Source: Xestospongia muta
Lineage: Eukaryota; Porifera; Demospongiae; Haplosclerida; Petrosiidae
Assembly (NCBI GenBank): GCA_963693285.1
Contig: OY848918.1
Location: 9,489,156 to 9,553,155 of the forward strand
DNA length: 64,000 nt
Reading direction: 5' to 3'
The position numbers were made by a program, and so were the translations under genes. Below, one piece after another: positions 1-11,753 of this stretch. Each line of letters opens with the position of its first letter. The stretch's first letter is position 1. The notes below the pieces were generated by a model. The model saw only the letters and a list, made by a program, of their open reading frames with translations, did not search any database and was not told the DNA's origin.

Positions 1-1678
1 CTTTATATGAGTACACACTGATGTTATATGTACTTGATGTTAATCCATTGATTATAACTTCATGTACTGTAGTAGATAATATGTTGTTGGTACCTACTCC
101 AGTAGTAGATTTAATGACAATCACATATCCATTAGTCTGTGATGACATAGTCCAGTTGACTTTAATACTAGTCTCATTTAAAATATATGTCATTACATTA
201 GATGGAGGACCACTGGGAACTAGAAAATGAAACTTTCCTCAATAAAGTAACACTATTTTGAGTTCTAATGGACCAGTTAAAATTAATAAATATCTTTAAC
301 ATATAATCTGTGAAGCTATTTTTTTACTAATTAAGTAAGCAGTAGCTAATAGAATTAACTCTATTTTGTTTGTGTATATTACTTAAAATATCAGAATTTA
401 TTATGAAAAACATTAATCAGTTTATAAATATATATATGACAGTTTGTGATATCAGATAAATAGCTATATACCTTGTAATATCACAGTGTCACTGTACTTC
501 ACTCCTTTATACATTGCTATGCAGTAACATTAACTGACACTCCAGTGGATCAGGATATACCAGTAGTGTGTTGTTGTATATGAGGAGATCAGAATCAATT
601 AATGTATACATTGAGTTGTACTTCATCACTCCATTCACTAACCAGTAAACATCAATAGTAACATTGACAGTAGTTGTGATACAATCAATATGATATTGAG
701 TGTTTTGAATCAATATGAAGGAGGAGAGGGAGTAAATCCTGGAACTGAGAGGAATACAAAACTCATGTAATCTCAGATGGAAGTACTAACCAGTTACTGT
801 AAGATATCGATGTCTATTAATCTCACTAATTCTTTCATAACACAAATGTATATGATTACCATTATTGGTTGACTGACTAAATATTCCACTACTGATCTCC
901 TCTGCATACCAAGTAACAGTAAGATTACGAACAATTGTATTATTAATACTATAAAAGGTTTGATTCTCAATACTGCAACTGTATCCAAAATGTGGTGATA
1001 CACAATTAAATTTGTTACTTGTACTAATGTAATACCATCCAAAATTCTGTTCCAGTCCACTTAAAATACACTGTAGTGTGTATTGTTGTGGTACAACTGT
1101 CATATAAGAAGGAAGTTCAACAACACTGAAGTTTAAAATTGCTACATGTTCTAAAGTAAATCAGTAACAAATGACAGTGTGTACTAGTACAATATGAGAT
1201 ATAACTTACTGAATATATTAACAGTGATGATGTTGGTAGTAGGATCAGAACAACTACTAGGTAGACAACACTTGAAAGTATTATTATCATTTCCATCACC
1301 TTCATTAAATGTTATACCACCATTAGGTATGTAGAGACTGATACTAGCTGGATTAGTAGTTTTGTCACAATGGAGAGGATTAGTATTACAATTAAGAGGG
1401 TTTCCATTAGGATCAACCCACTCTCCTCCAGACAAAGTAGTATTAGGTAAAGCAGAAAAAATTCAGAGGAGAATAGTTAACATGGTCTTTTGTGATGTAA
1501 AGACGATTGATGTATGAGCATTAGGATAACAATCTCCATTGAACATCAAGTAGATACCTAGAATATTATCAATAAATCATGTATTACACTCATCAACTCA
1601 TTTACCTGAGTTTGGTGGACAGTTACTAATAGCTTCACTGACATATAACAAGAAGAAAATCTTTAGTAATACTGACAT
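1..1678 (-). pseudogene. IT0: 5' part of an Ig/FN3 receptor gene, frameshifted, runs off the left edge
   Basis: Start ATG at 1678 opens a signal-peptide exon (1606-1678) ending in the conserved NCPPNS. Exon 2 (first Ig-like domain) starts at 1557. It has lost one base in the CCTAATGGCTCA stretch, so the frame meets a TGA before the domain ends. The second Ig exon (about 793-1170) is open. Most of the first FN3 exon is deleted: the third Ig exon (about 475-715) is followed directly by an FN3 remnant near 715-750, and that Ig exon has its own one-base losses near 525-545. FN3-2 (1 to about 227) is cut by the window edge. IT1 at 25.5-27.5 kb is its duplicate and shares the exon-2 lesion, so an IT-type tail beyond the edge is inferred. 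Probable pseudogene. Confidence 0.75.
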
Positions 1679-1688
1679 TATCTTATTC

Positions 1689-1883
1689 TTAACAAAGCCT
1701 CTTTCTAATCTTCAATACATTTGCTATGAAGTATACCTGATATTTTACATATCTTTTGTATAATAGTATTTTAATAGTCATACATGATATGATAACAATC
1801 AGAGTTGATGTTGTTAATGCAAATAAACATCTAAAGATAACAGTAAGTGTCTCTATAAACAAATGACTATTTTTACAAAACAA
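1689..1883 (-). pseudogene. Relic membrane exon of a YB2-type gene upstream of IT0
   Basis: The minus-strand frame reads ETLTVIF, then a hydrophobic stretch, then a basic KILLYKRYVK end. This matches the membrane exon of YB2 (about 8018-8145) and YB4. No upstream ectodomain exons or downstream tail exon of this copy remain nearby. Similar solitary membrane exons lie just 5' of RP1, RP3, RP4 and IT2, so a YB gene once preceded each of these receptors. From about 1885 to 2400 I see nothing coding. Confidence 0.6.
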
Positions 1884-2399
1884 GTTATATAAACTTCTTG
1901 ATTACATGTATATAAATTTTACATTAAATAGAAACTTTGATAATTTCAAAATATAAAAAGCATATCGAGCTACTTTATAAGCTTAAGAGTAAACACAACA
2001 CTATAACTGAGTTCATTGCTTCAGACTGAACTGATTGAGGTTATATTGGTTAGTGTGTAGTGTTATATAAGCAGGTCACTATTGAATAGATCTGATTGGT
2101 CAGTTTGAGATCAGTATATGTAATATAATTGTAGTGGCTTTTCTTACGTCATATACTCTAAAGTAAAATTAACAAACTGTTTGATGTTCATCACATGAAT
2201 ATAAAGTTGAATTTTAAACAATTGTAATTATATTGATGTCAGACTGGAAACTGACAAAGGAAATAGGAAATAGGATGAGTGCTCTTGTTTGGTCAATGAA
2301 AATATTTTAAACATATTATCATCTGAATGGGTTATAATTAGTTAAATGTGTGCATAGTTCTATATTTCTGGCAATTTGGTTCAATCAGAGGACACTTAG

Positions 2400-2830
2400 T
2401 TTTCACCCAACAAGAGTACTGTAGTATAACTATGATAGTATTTACTTTTGGTTTTCTGCTTTCCAAAGAGAAATACTAACAATAATTCTAAAACAGTAAA
2501 CAGTGCTATTACTGACAATCTAAATAATGCACCAAAACTGCACTACTAGTTCCTTGTCCTACAAAACAACAATGTACAATCTGATTCTTATATATTTTAT
2601 TGATCTTGTGAAGAAGTCATTGGTGTACTAGTAAACAAGTTGATATCAGTAGTTAGCAGTTCGTGACACTATCAAAATATGTCATATCAGCTTGAGATGA
2701 TGAAGAAGTAATTGCATATTCTAAGTCAATCCAATCCACCACAAATTCCTTTAGAACAGCATATTTTAAACTTTCTCTCCATTATCTCTCTTATCATATC
2801 CATATAATATGTATGTGAGTTTTGAAGTAA
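2400..2830 (-). pseudogene. Relic 3' exons of a YB1-type receptor
   Basis: Between about 2640 and 2830 the minus strand matches the YB1 exon encoding VVKEFVVDW and the following stalk, with indels and stops. Between about 2440 and 2570 it matches the YB1 membrane exon (GQGTSS where YB1 has AQGLDS), but the hydrophobic frame is interrupted by stops. No intact tail exon follows. The block is duplicated at about 28220-28640 with the same decay, so the gene was already dead before the segmental duplication. Confidence 0.55.
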
Positions 2831-3115
2831 AACTAGAAAGATGACTCATAAAAGTCAAATATGTTTTAGACAGTAGCATATGATAAACTTAATTATAATT
2901 CAGAAAATTCTTTTTATAAACTATACACTGTTTATAATTATTATATTATCATACCAATCAATTAATACTAATGTGATATGTAACGTTGACTTTTAAGCAT
3001 AAACATTGAGACATTGACTTGTTGATACCAAACAGAACATATACATGTAACATCACTAGCTGTAAGCTGACTCAGGTTCGTTTTTAGATATAAATATACA
3101 TATATAAATCTACAT
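2815..3115. repeat. Dispersed ~300-bp repeat flanking YB units (copy 1 of 4)
   Basis: A non-coding sequence beginning near GTGAGTTTTGAAG and running past GTAAGCTGACTCAGG recurs with moderate divergence near 6345-6655, 28620-28920 and 31715-32025. Two of the four copies follow from the block duplication. The other two show an older duplication inside the block. It sits 5' of YB-type sequences, so it may hold the promoter side of that gene type, although I recognise no promoter motif. From 3115 to 3400 nothing else is evident. Confidence 0.5.
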
Positions 3116-3400
3116 GAACATAAATTCAGCCATAGCAATATAAATAGAGTGTTTAAACAATGTGTTATCATATTACCATTGTGTACTTTGTATTACATAG
3201 TTCATTCATGATCAATGACAGGAGGACACAAAGAACATAGTATTCATCATGTGAGATTTTACAGATAACATGAATGTAATTACATTAATAACAAATTTAA
3301 TCAAGCATAATGTCTGTCCATTAAATTAGTGTTAAAAGTACAGGACATTGTACACAAATTATATACCAAGTCAAAATTAAAATATTTGTGAAGTAGTTAT

Positions 3401-6216
3401 TTAATGCCAGTTAACATTCTCATACAATGCTTGTGGTGGGTGTGGATGAGGTGTGTTATCATAGGTATTAGAGGATTGTTGCACATCCCTAAATTTAGTC
3501 ATTTCATAAGCTGTATTTGTTTCTGTCTTGACTGCATTATAGTCTATAGAAGTGAAAGTAAAAAGCATTAATAGCTATATGTTAGTATTTTACCTTTCCT
3601 TTTCTTCTTTCTGAATAGTAGTACTATCAATAATGTTAAAACAACAAGAAATGCTAGCACTGCTAAACCAAAAAACACTCCTAAAACTACACTATCTAGT
3701 CCTTGTGCTGTAATAAAATAACAATACTTATAGTTTGGTCTTATTTATTATGCTAACTTTGTGAAGAAGTAGTCAATGTATTACTCATACACAAGTTGAC
3801 AGCAGTATTTGATGTTTCAGCAACAGAACTAATATATGTCAATCCAGTTAATGGTGATGAAGAAACAATTTGATTTTCTGAAACACTCCAGTCCACAACA
3901 AACTCCTTTACAACAGCATATTTTAAACTTCTCTCTCCATTATCTCTCTTATCATATCCATATAATATGTATGTTCCATTTACTGAGGGAGACAGACATC
4001 TTTCAATAGTGACATCTAATAATATAGTAGATGATACTGGTGAGATGACCAGTACAATACATCCAGTATTAGATGACTGCTGATTGACACATGTCAAACA
4101 CATGTATGTTCCATTTCTAGTAATATTTATGTCCTTAACTTCAAATGTACCTTTGAAATGAGATATATAACATATACATATTAATACAGTAAGAATCAAT
4201 TTTACTTACTAATTTCAAATGCTTCAGAAATTGTCACTCCTAAAGAATTTATTGTTATTATATTCAAATAGTACATAAATTCTTTTTGAAGCTGCACTCT
4301 CCAAATTATTTGGTAAGTTTCATTCATCAATGTTACATCTTCCCAGGCAAAAAAATTTGAAGTATTTATGTTTATATTATCTTCAGCTCTAGTGAGCAGA
4401 AACTGAATTGAGTTTTGTTGTAAGTTAGGACAATGATTCTCAGCAAACTAATGAGAATAATTTCAAATTAATTATTATCTTTGCTTACTTGAAATAATAC
4501 TGCAATTGAACTGTTGCTATTTAAAGTAATTCCAACTATCTTTGGTTTTATAGGTAATTCTGTAAATTGAAACAATCATAAATTATATTGACAATTTGTA
4601 GTAACATTATTCATAACACTAAATATATATTCATTGCTTGTATACACTGATTGGTTGATGTAACCAACATATGGTTATAAGGTTACAAACAGCAAAAACA
4701 TAATCTAAGTATACACTACTGTTTTGATTACTATTGCTGTTAAAACTAACTCATGGACACTCTGTTTTCAATTATAAACCTTTTTATACTGTTTTCAACA
4801 TATACTGTTTTGATTACTAATTACTATATAATTGACAGTTCATTTACTACAATGAATGACTTCTCAGAAAGAACGTGTATGTTGTATATATAGGACTGTC
4901 CTAATAATGATTCTATAGTGACAGAATCCAAGTTTGTAGCTGCTAATGAGATGTTGAATAGAATCTTTGTAGCTCTAACAATTAACTATATGATCATCAA
5001 CTGTCAATCATTTATCAGTTATGAAAACACTGTGATATTTACTACTTCTCAGTGTCTTATATGCAATATCCAATGGTTATGTATTGATTAATCAACTGTG
5101 TGAATTAATTTGTATATAAAACCTATAGTATATTATTAATCAAAACAGTAGATGTTTACAAATTGCATCAACTACTTAACCATATGTGTGTGTGTGTGTG
5201 TGCGCGGTTAAGTAGTTGATACAATTTGTAAACATCTACTGCTCTGATTACTAATGTACTATGGTATTTATATACCTGATACAAATTGATGTGTTAGACC
5301 AGGGTTGTTACTATGGATTCATCATACACTTCAACGTATTTGTAGGGACATATGCTACCAAAATGTCCATGAATAGGTTAATACAACTTGTTTATTTAAT
5401 CATTGATATTACAATATAGTAAGTGTTAATAGTACATGTACCTGCTACCACAGATTTTGACTGATTACAACCAGCATACAGATTTTCTGGTGAAAGAGTA
5501 AAGTTATACACATTACAAGGATTAGGAGTATCTTCAGTATATTTGTAAACATTGCTGTCGCCTGTCAACTCTACATTAATATTGGTAGTGTTATTAGTAT
5601 CTGTAATAGACAATATCAATGTAGTATTCTCATTAATAACAGGATCAACACTCCAAGATAGAAATAAACTGTTAGAAGCAGTTGAGAATACTTTGAGGTC
5701 TAAGACAAGTACTGGATCACCTATAGAATGGCATTTCTAACTTCATACAAAGATATGTTAGTAACCTTGTACAGTCAATAGTGCAGTAGGACTTGTTGTA
5801 TTACCACCATAAGGAGGAGGTGTATCACCCAGAATAACACAGTACACTTCAGTGTTATTATTAAGACAATTACCAGCAATATATAAAAATAAATATTGAA
5901 AATCACATCCATGATAAGGAGAAAAATGATTGTAGTATCCACTAATAGTGATTCCTCTAGTTTCTAATTCTTCAGTTGTCATATTCTCAGAATTAACTCC
6001 ATCAATAAACCAGTAGAGATATGAACCATGACCATGACAAAAGAAGGTAGCCTGTTGACCAAGACTGACAGTAGTAGAGTAAGGATAATCCCAAATATCT
6101 GAAACAAATGAAAATATGTAGTTGCTCTAAAATTTTAGAATAATCTTACATCCATAATTACAGCATAGTGAAGTAGAAAATAAACTTGCAATATTAAAAA
6201 CTAAAGGAATCTTCAT
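3401..6216 (-). CDS. YB1: intact Ig/FN3 single-pass receptor with tyrosine-motif tail
   Basis: Eight exons join in frame: 6150-6216, 5766-6098, 5442-5720, 4489-4559, 4210-4447, 3758-4150, 3594-3707, 3401-3543, giving 545 residues. Order: signal peptide (1-22, starts MKIPLVFNIA), Ig-like domain (about 23-133), FN3 (134-226), a further FN3-like region over two exons (227-330), a Cys-containing extracellular region (331-460) with CLTCVNQQ, a membrane helix (about 466-490) closed by FRKKKRK, and a 47-residue tail. Tail tyrosines are Y500 (YNAV), Y511 (YEMT), Y526 (YDNT) and Y539 (YENV). The last two fit the pY-x-N pattern bound by Grb2-type SH2 domains. All splice sites are GT-AG and all phases agree. 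Ligand unknown. It is the only complete gene of this type here. Confidence 0.85.
5126..5261. mobile_element. MITE-like hairpin in the long intron of YB1
   Basis: Two 56-base arms (5126-5181 and 5206-5261) are near-perfect inverted repeats around a 24-base loop rich in TG dinucleotides. The outer ends carry a TAGTACATTAGTAATCA-like sequence. Its complement, ACTGTTTTGATTACTAATG, recurs alone near 4805, 9178 and 34460 and as arms of a second hairpin at 18649-18734. The duplicate intron in YB3 keeps only part of the right arm. The element lies in the 882-bp intron 4560-5441, which is otherwise featureless. Confidence 0.6.
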
Positions 6217-6344
6217 CTTGTTCGTAACTAGAAGCATCAGCCTATACTAATTAAAATCATAGAGACTGTCTATGAATCTCATTATTATTTCCCCTGTGAT
6301 ATAGTTTCCCATGAACTTCGTTACACTATCCTGTATCTTTATTA

Positions 6345-6655
6345 TAATGTATGTGAGCTTTGAAGCAAAACAAGAAAGATGACTCATATAGTAAATATCT
6401 TTTAGACAGTGTTTATGGAGCATATGATTAAGTTAATTAGCAAAACTTCTCTTAGAAAATTATACACTGTTTGTAATTATTATATTGTTATGATACTAAT
6501 TAATTAATATTAATATATATGATATATAACATTGACAACTAAGCATAAACGTTGATAATTGATTTTTTAGTACTGAACAGAGCATATACATGAAGCATCA
6601 CGAGCTGTGAGCTGATGTAGGTATGTGTTTAGGTATAAGTATACATATGTAATCT
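6345..6655. repeat. Dispersed ~300-bp repeat flanking YB units (copy 2)
   Basis: This is a diverged copy of the non-coding repeat at 2815-3115, including the GAAAGATGACTCAT segment and the region ending near GCTGATGTAGG. It lies immediately upstream of YB1, as expected if it belongs to the 5' flank of YB-type units. Confidence 0.45.
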
Positions 6656-6734
6656 AGAGATTCACAATATGCATTATTCATTTATAATATCCGCCCACTC
6701 ATTCATTCTTGAATAAACGGTTAATCATAGCTTT

Positions 6735-6907
6735 GTAGTGAAAACTAAATCGTCGCTAGGTTGTGAATGGATGATTGGTAATGTTCACTACATGTTTGGT
6801 GAACGTCACTACAAGGGTAGTGAAATGTTCACTACTATGTAGTGAAAGAACGTTGTGTTAATGTTCATCACAAAGGTAGTGACCATCACCACTTAGTTTT
6901 TACAGTG
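6735..6907. repeat. Cluster of CACTAC/GTAGTG palindromes, possible MITE
   Basis: GTTCACTAC, CACTAC and GTAGTG alternate in both orientations. One perfect palindrome arm pair, TTCACTAC-TAT-GTAGTGAA, lies at 6828-6846. The ends look loosely inverted: GTAGTGAAAACTAA at the left, and the complement of TTAGTTTTTACAGTG at the right. The duplicate lies at 32101-32274. A CACTA-type non-autonomous element is possible, but target-site duplications were not established. Confidence 0.4.
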
Positions 6908-6929
6908 TACGTGTATGTCAAGATCAGTT

Positions 6930-7260
6930 AGAAATATTCCTTCCCTTTTTGATGTAGTCACGTTTTGATACAGTGACATACAATATTTTAGGAGGTCTTG
7001 TTAAGGTAAGTCATTCATAAGGACTGTCTTTACTTGGTTGAACTGATGTATATATAAGTATATGGGAACTCATAAACATCAGCAGTATGGTAAAGAGTAG
7101 ATTTGCTATTAAGTATAACTGTTTTTCTACACATGTATCTTGACTATCATATATGATATAATAGCTATCAGTGTTGATGTTGTTAATTTAATAAACATAT
7201 GAAAAAACAAATGTAACCTGTTGAAGACTAAACATGGTTAGTTGATAGACACACATGTCT
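6930..7260 (-). pseudogene. Degenerate relic of YB2-type membrane and tail exons
   Basis: The stretch parallels the YB2 3' end (7806-8170) at low identity. It retains the block around the CATAAACATCAGCAG / ATAGAGATCATCAACAG equivalents and the spacing from tail to membrane exon. No open frame survives. The duplicate is at about 32310-32600. From 7260 to 7800 I see no gene, only AT-rich sequence with weak similarity to the YB flank repeat. Confidence 0.4.
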
Positions 7261-7805
7261 ATGTTATTTCTAGTTACAATGTATGAGGTCTTGTATCTGG
7301 AATGTGCCTGTATTAATGCAAATTATATAGACTATTTACTGATTTAAAAATGGATCAGAGATTAATTATTAATTCAGTGTTATTGTATAAATCTTTTTGA
7401 AGCTACAATATTTGGTGTGACAATGTTTTTTATTTAAAATCATCACAGCTTACCAGACAAAGCAGGATTTCCTTGTAACTGTTATTTCACCATCCTTCAC
7501 TTTATAAAACATTTAATATTGAAGCAAAACAAAGAAAGATAACACATACCAAAATTAAAAATATATATCCTTAACATAGACAATATTTATGGGTTAATAA
7601 ATTTCAATGTAAAACTTCTACATGAATCAATTAACAAAATTTTAAAAAATATCTTAAAAAATGACACATTCATGTTGATAATAACTATTATTGATTTGCT
7701 AATAATAATGCTTGTAATATAGACAACTATGCATGAATATAGAAACATTGACTTGTAACTCATGCAACCATTTGTGCATGTGTCACAATTTGGAGCAACT
7801 TGCAA

Positions 7806-10803
7806 CTAGGGACGTCCCCTTTTCAACGTAGACACATTTTCATACACGTGAACTATTTCAGGAAGTCCCCTTGAGATAGGTGGTTCACAAGTATTGACAT
7901 CACTTTGTTGAACTTTCTGATTAATATTAGGGAACTCATAGAGATCATCAACAGAAGCATTATCATTTGTTTGTATAACAAGTCCAGTAAAGCATACATT
8001 TGCTATGAAGTATACCTGATTTTCTACAACTTCTCTTGCACAATAGTAACTTAATAGTCATACATGATATGACAACAATCAGAGTTGATGTTGTTAATGC
8101 AAATAAACATCCAAAAATAACTGTAAGTGTCTCTATAAACAAATGAATGATTATTATTATAAACACATCAAATATAGTAGTCTAATCTGTTGAAGTCTTA
8201 ACATTATTAGATGGATGTATATTATTGAATGTTAAACTAGATATGACACTTGATGATTGAGTGGTTTCTAAATAAAGTAGTAATATAATAATAATACATA
8301 TTTTATTGCCATGGTTACCTGAAGACTTGTAAATTGATGAATATAGCAGTTTCCAATCCACTACAAATTCCTTTACAACAGCAAATTTTAAACTTCTCTC
8401 TCCATTATCTCTCTTATCATATCCATATAATATGTATGTTCCATTTACTGAGGGTGATAGACATCTTTCAATAGTTACATCTAATAATATAGTAGATGAT
8501 ACTGGTGAGATGACCAGTACAATACATCCAGTATTAGAGACTGCTGATAGACACATGTCAAACACATATCTGTTCCATTTCTAGTGATATTTATGCCCTT
8601 AACTTCAAATGTACCTTTGAAATGAGATATATAACATATACATATTAACACAATAAAAATTAATTTTACTTACTAATTTGAAATGCTTCAGAAATTGTCA
8701 CTCCTAAAGAATTTTGTGCTATTATATTCATACATAAATTCTTTTTGAAATTGTAATTTCCATATTATTTGGTATGTTTCATTTATTAATGTTACATCTT
8801 CCCAGGCAAAAATATTTGAGGTATTCATGTTCACATTATCTCCAGCTCTAGTGAGCAGAAACTGAATTGAGTTTTGTTGTAAGTTAGGACAATGACTCTC
8901 AGCAAACTAATGAGAATAATTTCAAATTAATTCTTTGCTTTGCTTACTTGAAATAATATTGCAATTGAACTGTTGCTATTTAAAGTAACTCCAACTATTT
9001 TTGGCTTTATGGGTAATTCTGTAAATTGAAACTATTATCAATTATATTGACAATTTGTAGTCATATTCATAATACTAAATGTATATTCATTGGTTGTATA
9101 CACTGATTGGTTGATTTAACCAATGTATAGTTTTTAGATTACAAGTAGGAAATTATTTGATGCAAAAAGTGAATGCTACTGTTTTGATTACTAATGTATT
9201 ATGGAATTGACTGTTTATATACTTATTACAAAATGAAAAGCATTAAAGTGTGGAACCCTTGTAGTGAGTGATGTTAGTTTGTTTGCAATTGCCCCACTGC
9301 TGCATGAAAACTTACTTATAAATACTTAAATAAGATAAGTAGCAGGATTGCATGAAGACCTCTTTACTTCATGCATGTGGTAGATGATATTAAAACTAGA
9401 GGGGTGAAAAGTACTAGCTTAATTATAATGGGTGTGGCAGTAACAGTCACAGTCAAGTGTAGTTTTTGTAAGACTGTTTCTTTGCTAACTTCCGTATTTT
9501 ATAGGCTTAGTATAACTTGTGTAACACTTACTATATATATCTTTAGTATCACGACAACAACAATTGCTTCTAGATGTATCTTTTTACAGATTCAACTATT
9601 AGCAAAGAAGACTATCAAGATAAGTAAAATTTGCCTTCAAAACAAAGCATTTTAAGGAAAATTCCCACGTTGAAATTGTAGGCAATTGTACTTTGTGCCC
9701 ATAGCAGTTTCATAGGAGCAAATAGATGTTCCATTTTGCCTGTTCTTTTTTGAAAGGTCTTTCTGACTTTTCAAACTTTGTCTTCCGTTGGTAGACTTTT
9801 ATCTAGAACGACTTGCTAGATATATAGAACCTAACTTTTTCCGCTTCTCTGTGAGTTATGTAGCTAAGGCAGGACTTACTATGGATTCATTCATACACTT
9901 CAATGTATTTTGTAAGGATGCTAGCAATCAAAATTATATGAATTAGTTAAAACAGCCAATTTAGTTCAACAATGATATTACAATAATTAAACGTTAATAG
10001 TACATGTACCTGTAACAAAAGAAGCTTCCACAGATTTTGACTGATTACAACCAGTATACAGATTTTCTGGTGAAAGAGTAAAGTTATATACATTACAAGG
10101 ATTAGGAGTATCTTCAGAATATTTGAAAACATTGTTATGTCCTGTCAACTCTACAGTAATATTGGTAGTGTTATTAGTATCAGTAATAGACAATATCAAT
10201 GTAGTATTCTCATTAACAACAGGATGAACACTCCAAAATAGAAATAGACTGTTAGAAGTAGTTGAGAATACTTTGAAGTCTGAGACAAGCACTGGATCAC
10301 CTAGAGGAAAGCATTTTCTAACTTTAAATAAAGATATGTTAGTAACCTTGTACAGTCAATAATGCAGTAGGACTTGTTGTATTACCACCAGAAGGAGGAG
10401 GTGAGTGACCCAGAATAACACAGTACACTTCAGTGTTATTATTAAGACAATTACCAGCAATATGTAAATATGAGTCCTGATAATAACATCCATCATATGA
10501 AGGATATTGATTGTAGTGTCCACTAAAACTAATTTCTCTAGTTTCTAACTCTTCAGTTGTCATATTCTCAGAATTAACTCCATCAATAAACCAGTAGAGA
10601 TATGAACCACGACCATGACAATAGAAGATAACTTGTTGACCAAGACTGGCAGTAGTAGAGTAAGGATATGACCAAATATCTGAAACAAATAAAAATGTTT
10701 GTTATTGTCAGACAGTCTTACGTCCATTATGACAGCATAGTGAACAAGATAGCAAATTCATAAAGCAAACAAATTTGAACAATCTTTTCATGTTGTGAAT
10801 CAT
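7806..10803 (-). pseudogene. YB2: Ig/FN3 receptor gene with several disabling changes
   Basis: The start (10803, MIHNMKRLFKFV) follows the YB4 start. Signal exon, Ig exon (about 10345-10680), FN3 exon (about 10012-10300) and the two following exons match YB1. The exon near 8690-8910 has a net 5-base loss after KEFMY and shifts frame. The Thr/Ser-rich stalk exon (8182 to about 8262) has AT instead of GT at its donor, so reading ends at KTSTD-stop. The tail exon lost the CAG acceptor kept in YB4. Downstream a membrane exon (about 8018-8145) and a tail with DDLYEFPN and HVYENVST end at TAG 7806. The ancestral product was a YB1-like receptor with a different tail; this copy is probably dead or soluble. 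The long intron 9020-10010 holds no supported gene. Confidence 0.65.
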
Positions 10804-11753
10804 CTTGCTTGTTTCATAAATGTATTACAACTAACTAATTTATGAACTTAATAATATATATTATACTAATAAATAGAGTCTACACTATACAAATAGACTT
10901 GTATATTTTAATTATTTATGTTCATAGCTATACAATCAACTTAATTATGTGGGTATGAGTTTAAAACATGACATGATCAGATAAATCTCTCTCCCCCATA
11001 CATTACTAGTTCAATCATACCACCTCTGTATATATACAAAGATGATTAGTAAGAACATAAACACATAAGAAATGTTATTGAGTGATATTGCGTGTATAAA
11101 GAAATAAATCATAATTGCTTATACTTGTATGTCATTGATGTTACATATAACTCCATAGATACTATAATTACCAATGTGCATTATTTGTTATAATATTTGG
11201 ACTCTGAATTAAGAAAAAATCAATAAATATATAAATTCTTACTAGTAATTTTAAATATAATTTGTCTTTACCTCAGAAACTCTGTACTTGTACAAAGACT
11301 AGAAAAGTGCCAGGTCTGGATGTAACCACAAATGTATCCCTGTACATTCTTTAGGTGTAGAAACAGAAGATCCTTACATGTTTGAGTCATTTTATAAACG
11401 TTCTTTTATCAACATATAAATAATTCCTAAACTCCAACATATGGTCAGACATTATATCATGAATTTATATTATATTGTTTCATAAATTTTAAATATTGAT
11501 CATCAATAGAAATATGAAAATAATATAACTCAGCATGATATTTTAATTAATATTCTATTATAACATAGATATTAGAGTTTCCTTACACTCTAATATCTAT
11601 GCTTAAAATAATTGATTGCATCACATAGTTAGCAAATCAAGTATCAATCTACAAGAATAAAATATTTGACTGCTACTAATACAAACTATACATAATTCAA
11701 TGCTTGTTTATAGCTGCTACCTAATGTAGCCACATTATATTATATGTGTTTAT
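10804..11753. other. Intergenic region between RP1 and YB2
   Basis: No coding sequence was recognised. It is homologous to the stretches downstream of RP3 (about 36640-37530), RP4 (about 44650-45395) and RP5 (about 51220-52100), so it travels with the 3' flank of RP genes. The only clear structure is the hairpin at 11564-11601. Confidence 0.5.
11564..11601. repeat. Conserved hairpin about 150 bp downstream of RP1
   Basis: Two perfect 15-base arms, CATAGATATTAGAGT and its complement, flank an 8-base loop. Equivalent hairpins lie at 37355-37392 (RP3), 45194-45229 (RP4) and, degraded, near 51787-51825 (RP5). Positional conservation downstream of four RP genes suggests a 3'-end RNA structure or a repeat inherited with the gene. 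I cannot separate these from sequence alone. Confidence 0.5.

Noticed and set aside
7587..7805. 72-codon minus-strand frame just downstream of YB2
   Set aside because: It is AT-rich, is not preserved in the duplicate at 32960-33170, and lies after the YB2 stop codon. Treated as non-coding flank.
9371..9655. 94-codon plus-strand open frame with hydrophobic stretches in the YB2 intron
   Set aside because: The duplicate near 34640-34910 has indels that break it, the composition is not gene-like, and there is no homology or splice context. Chance open frame in an intron.
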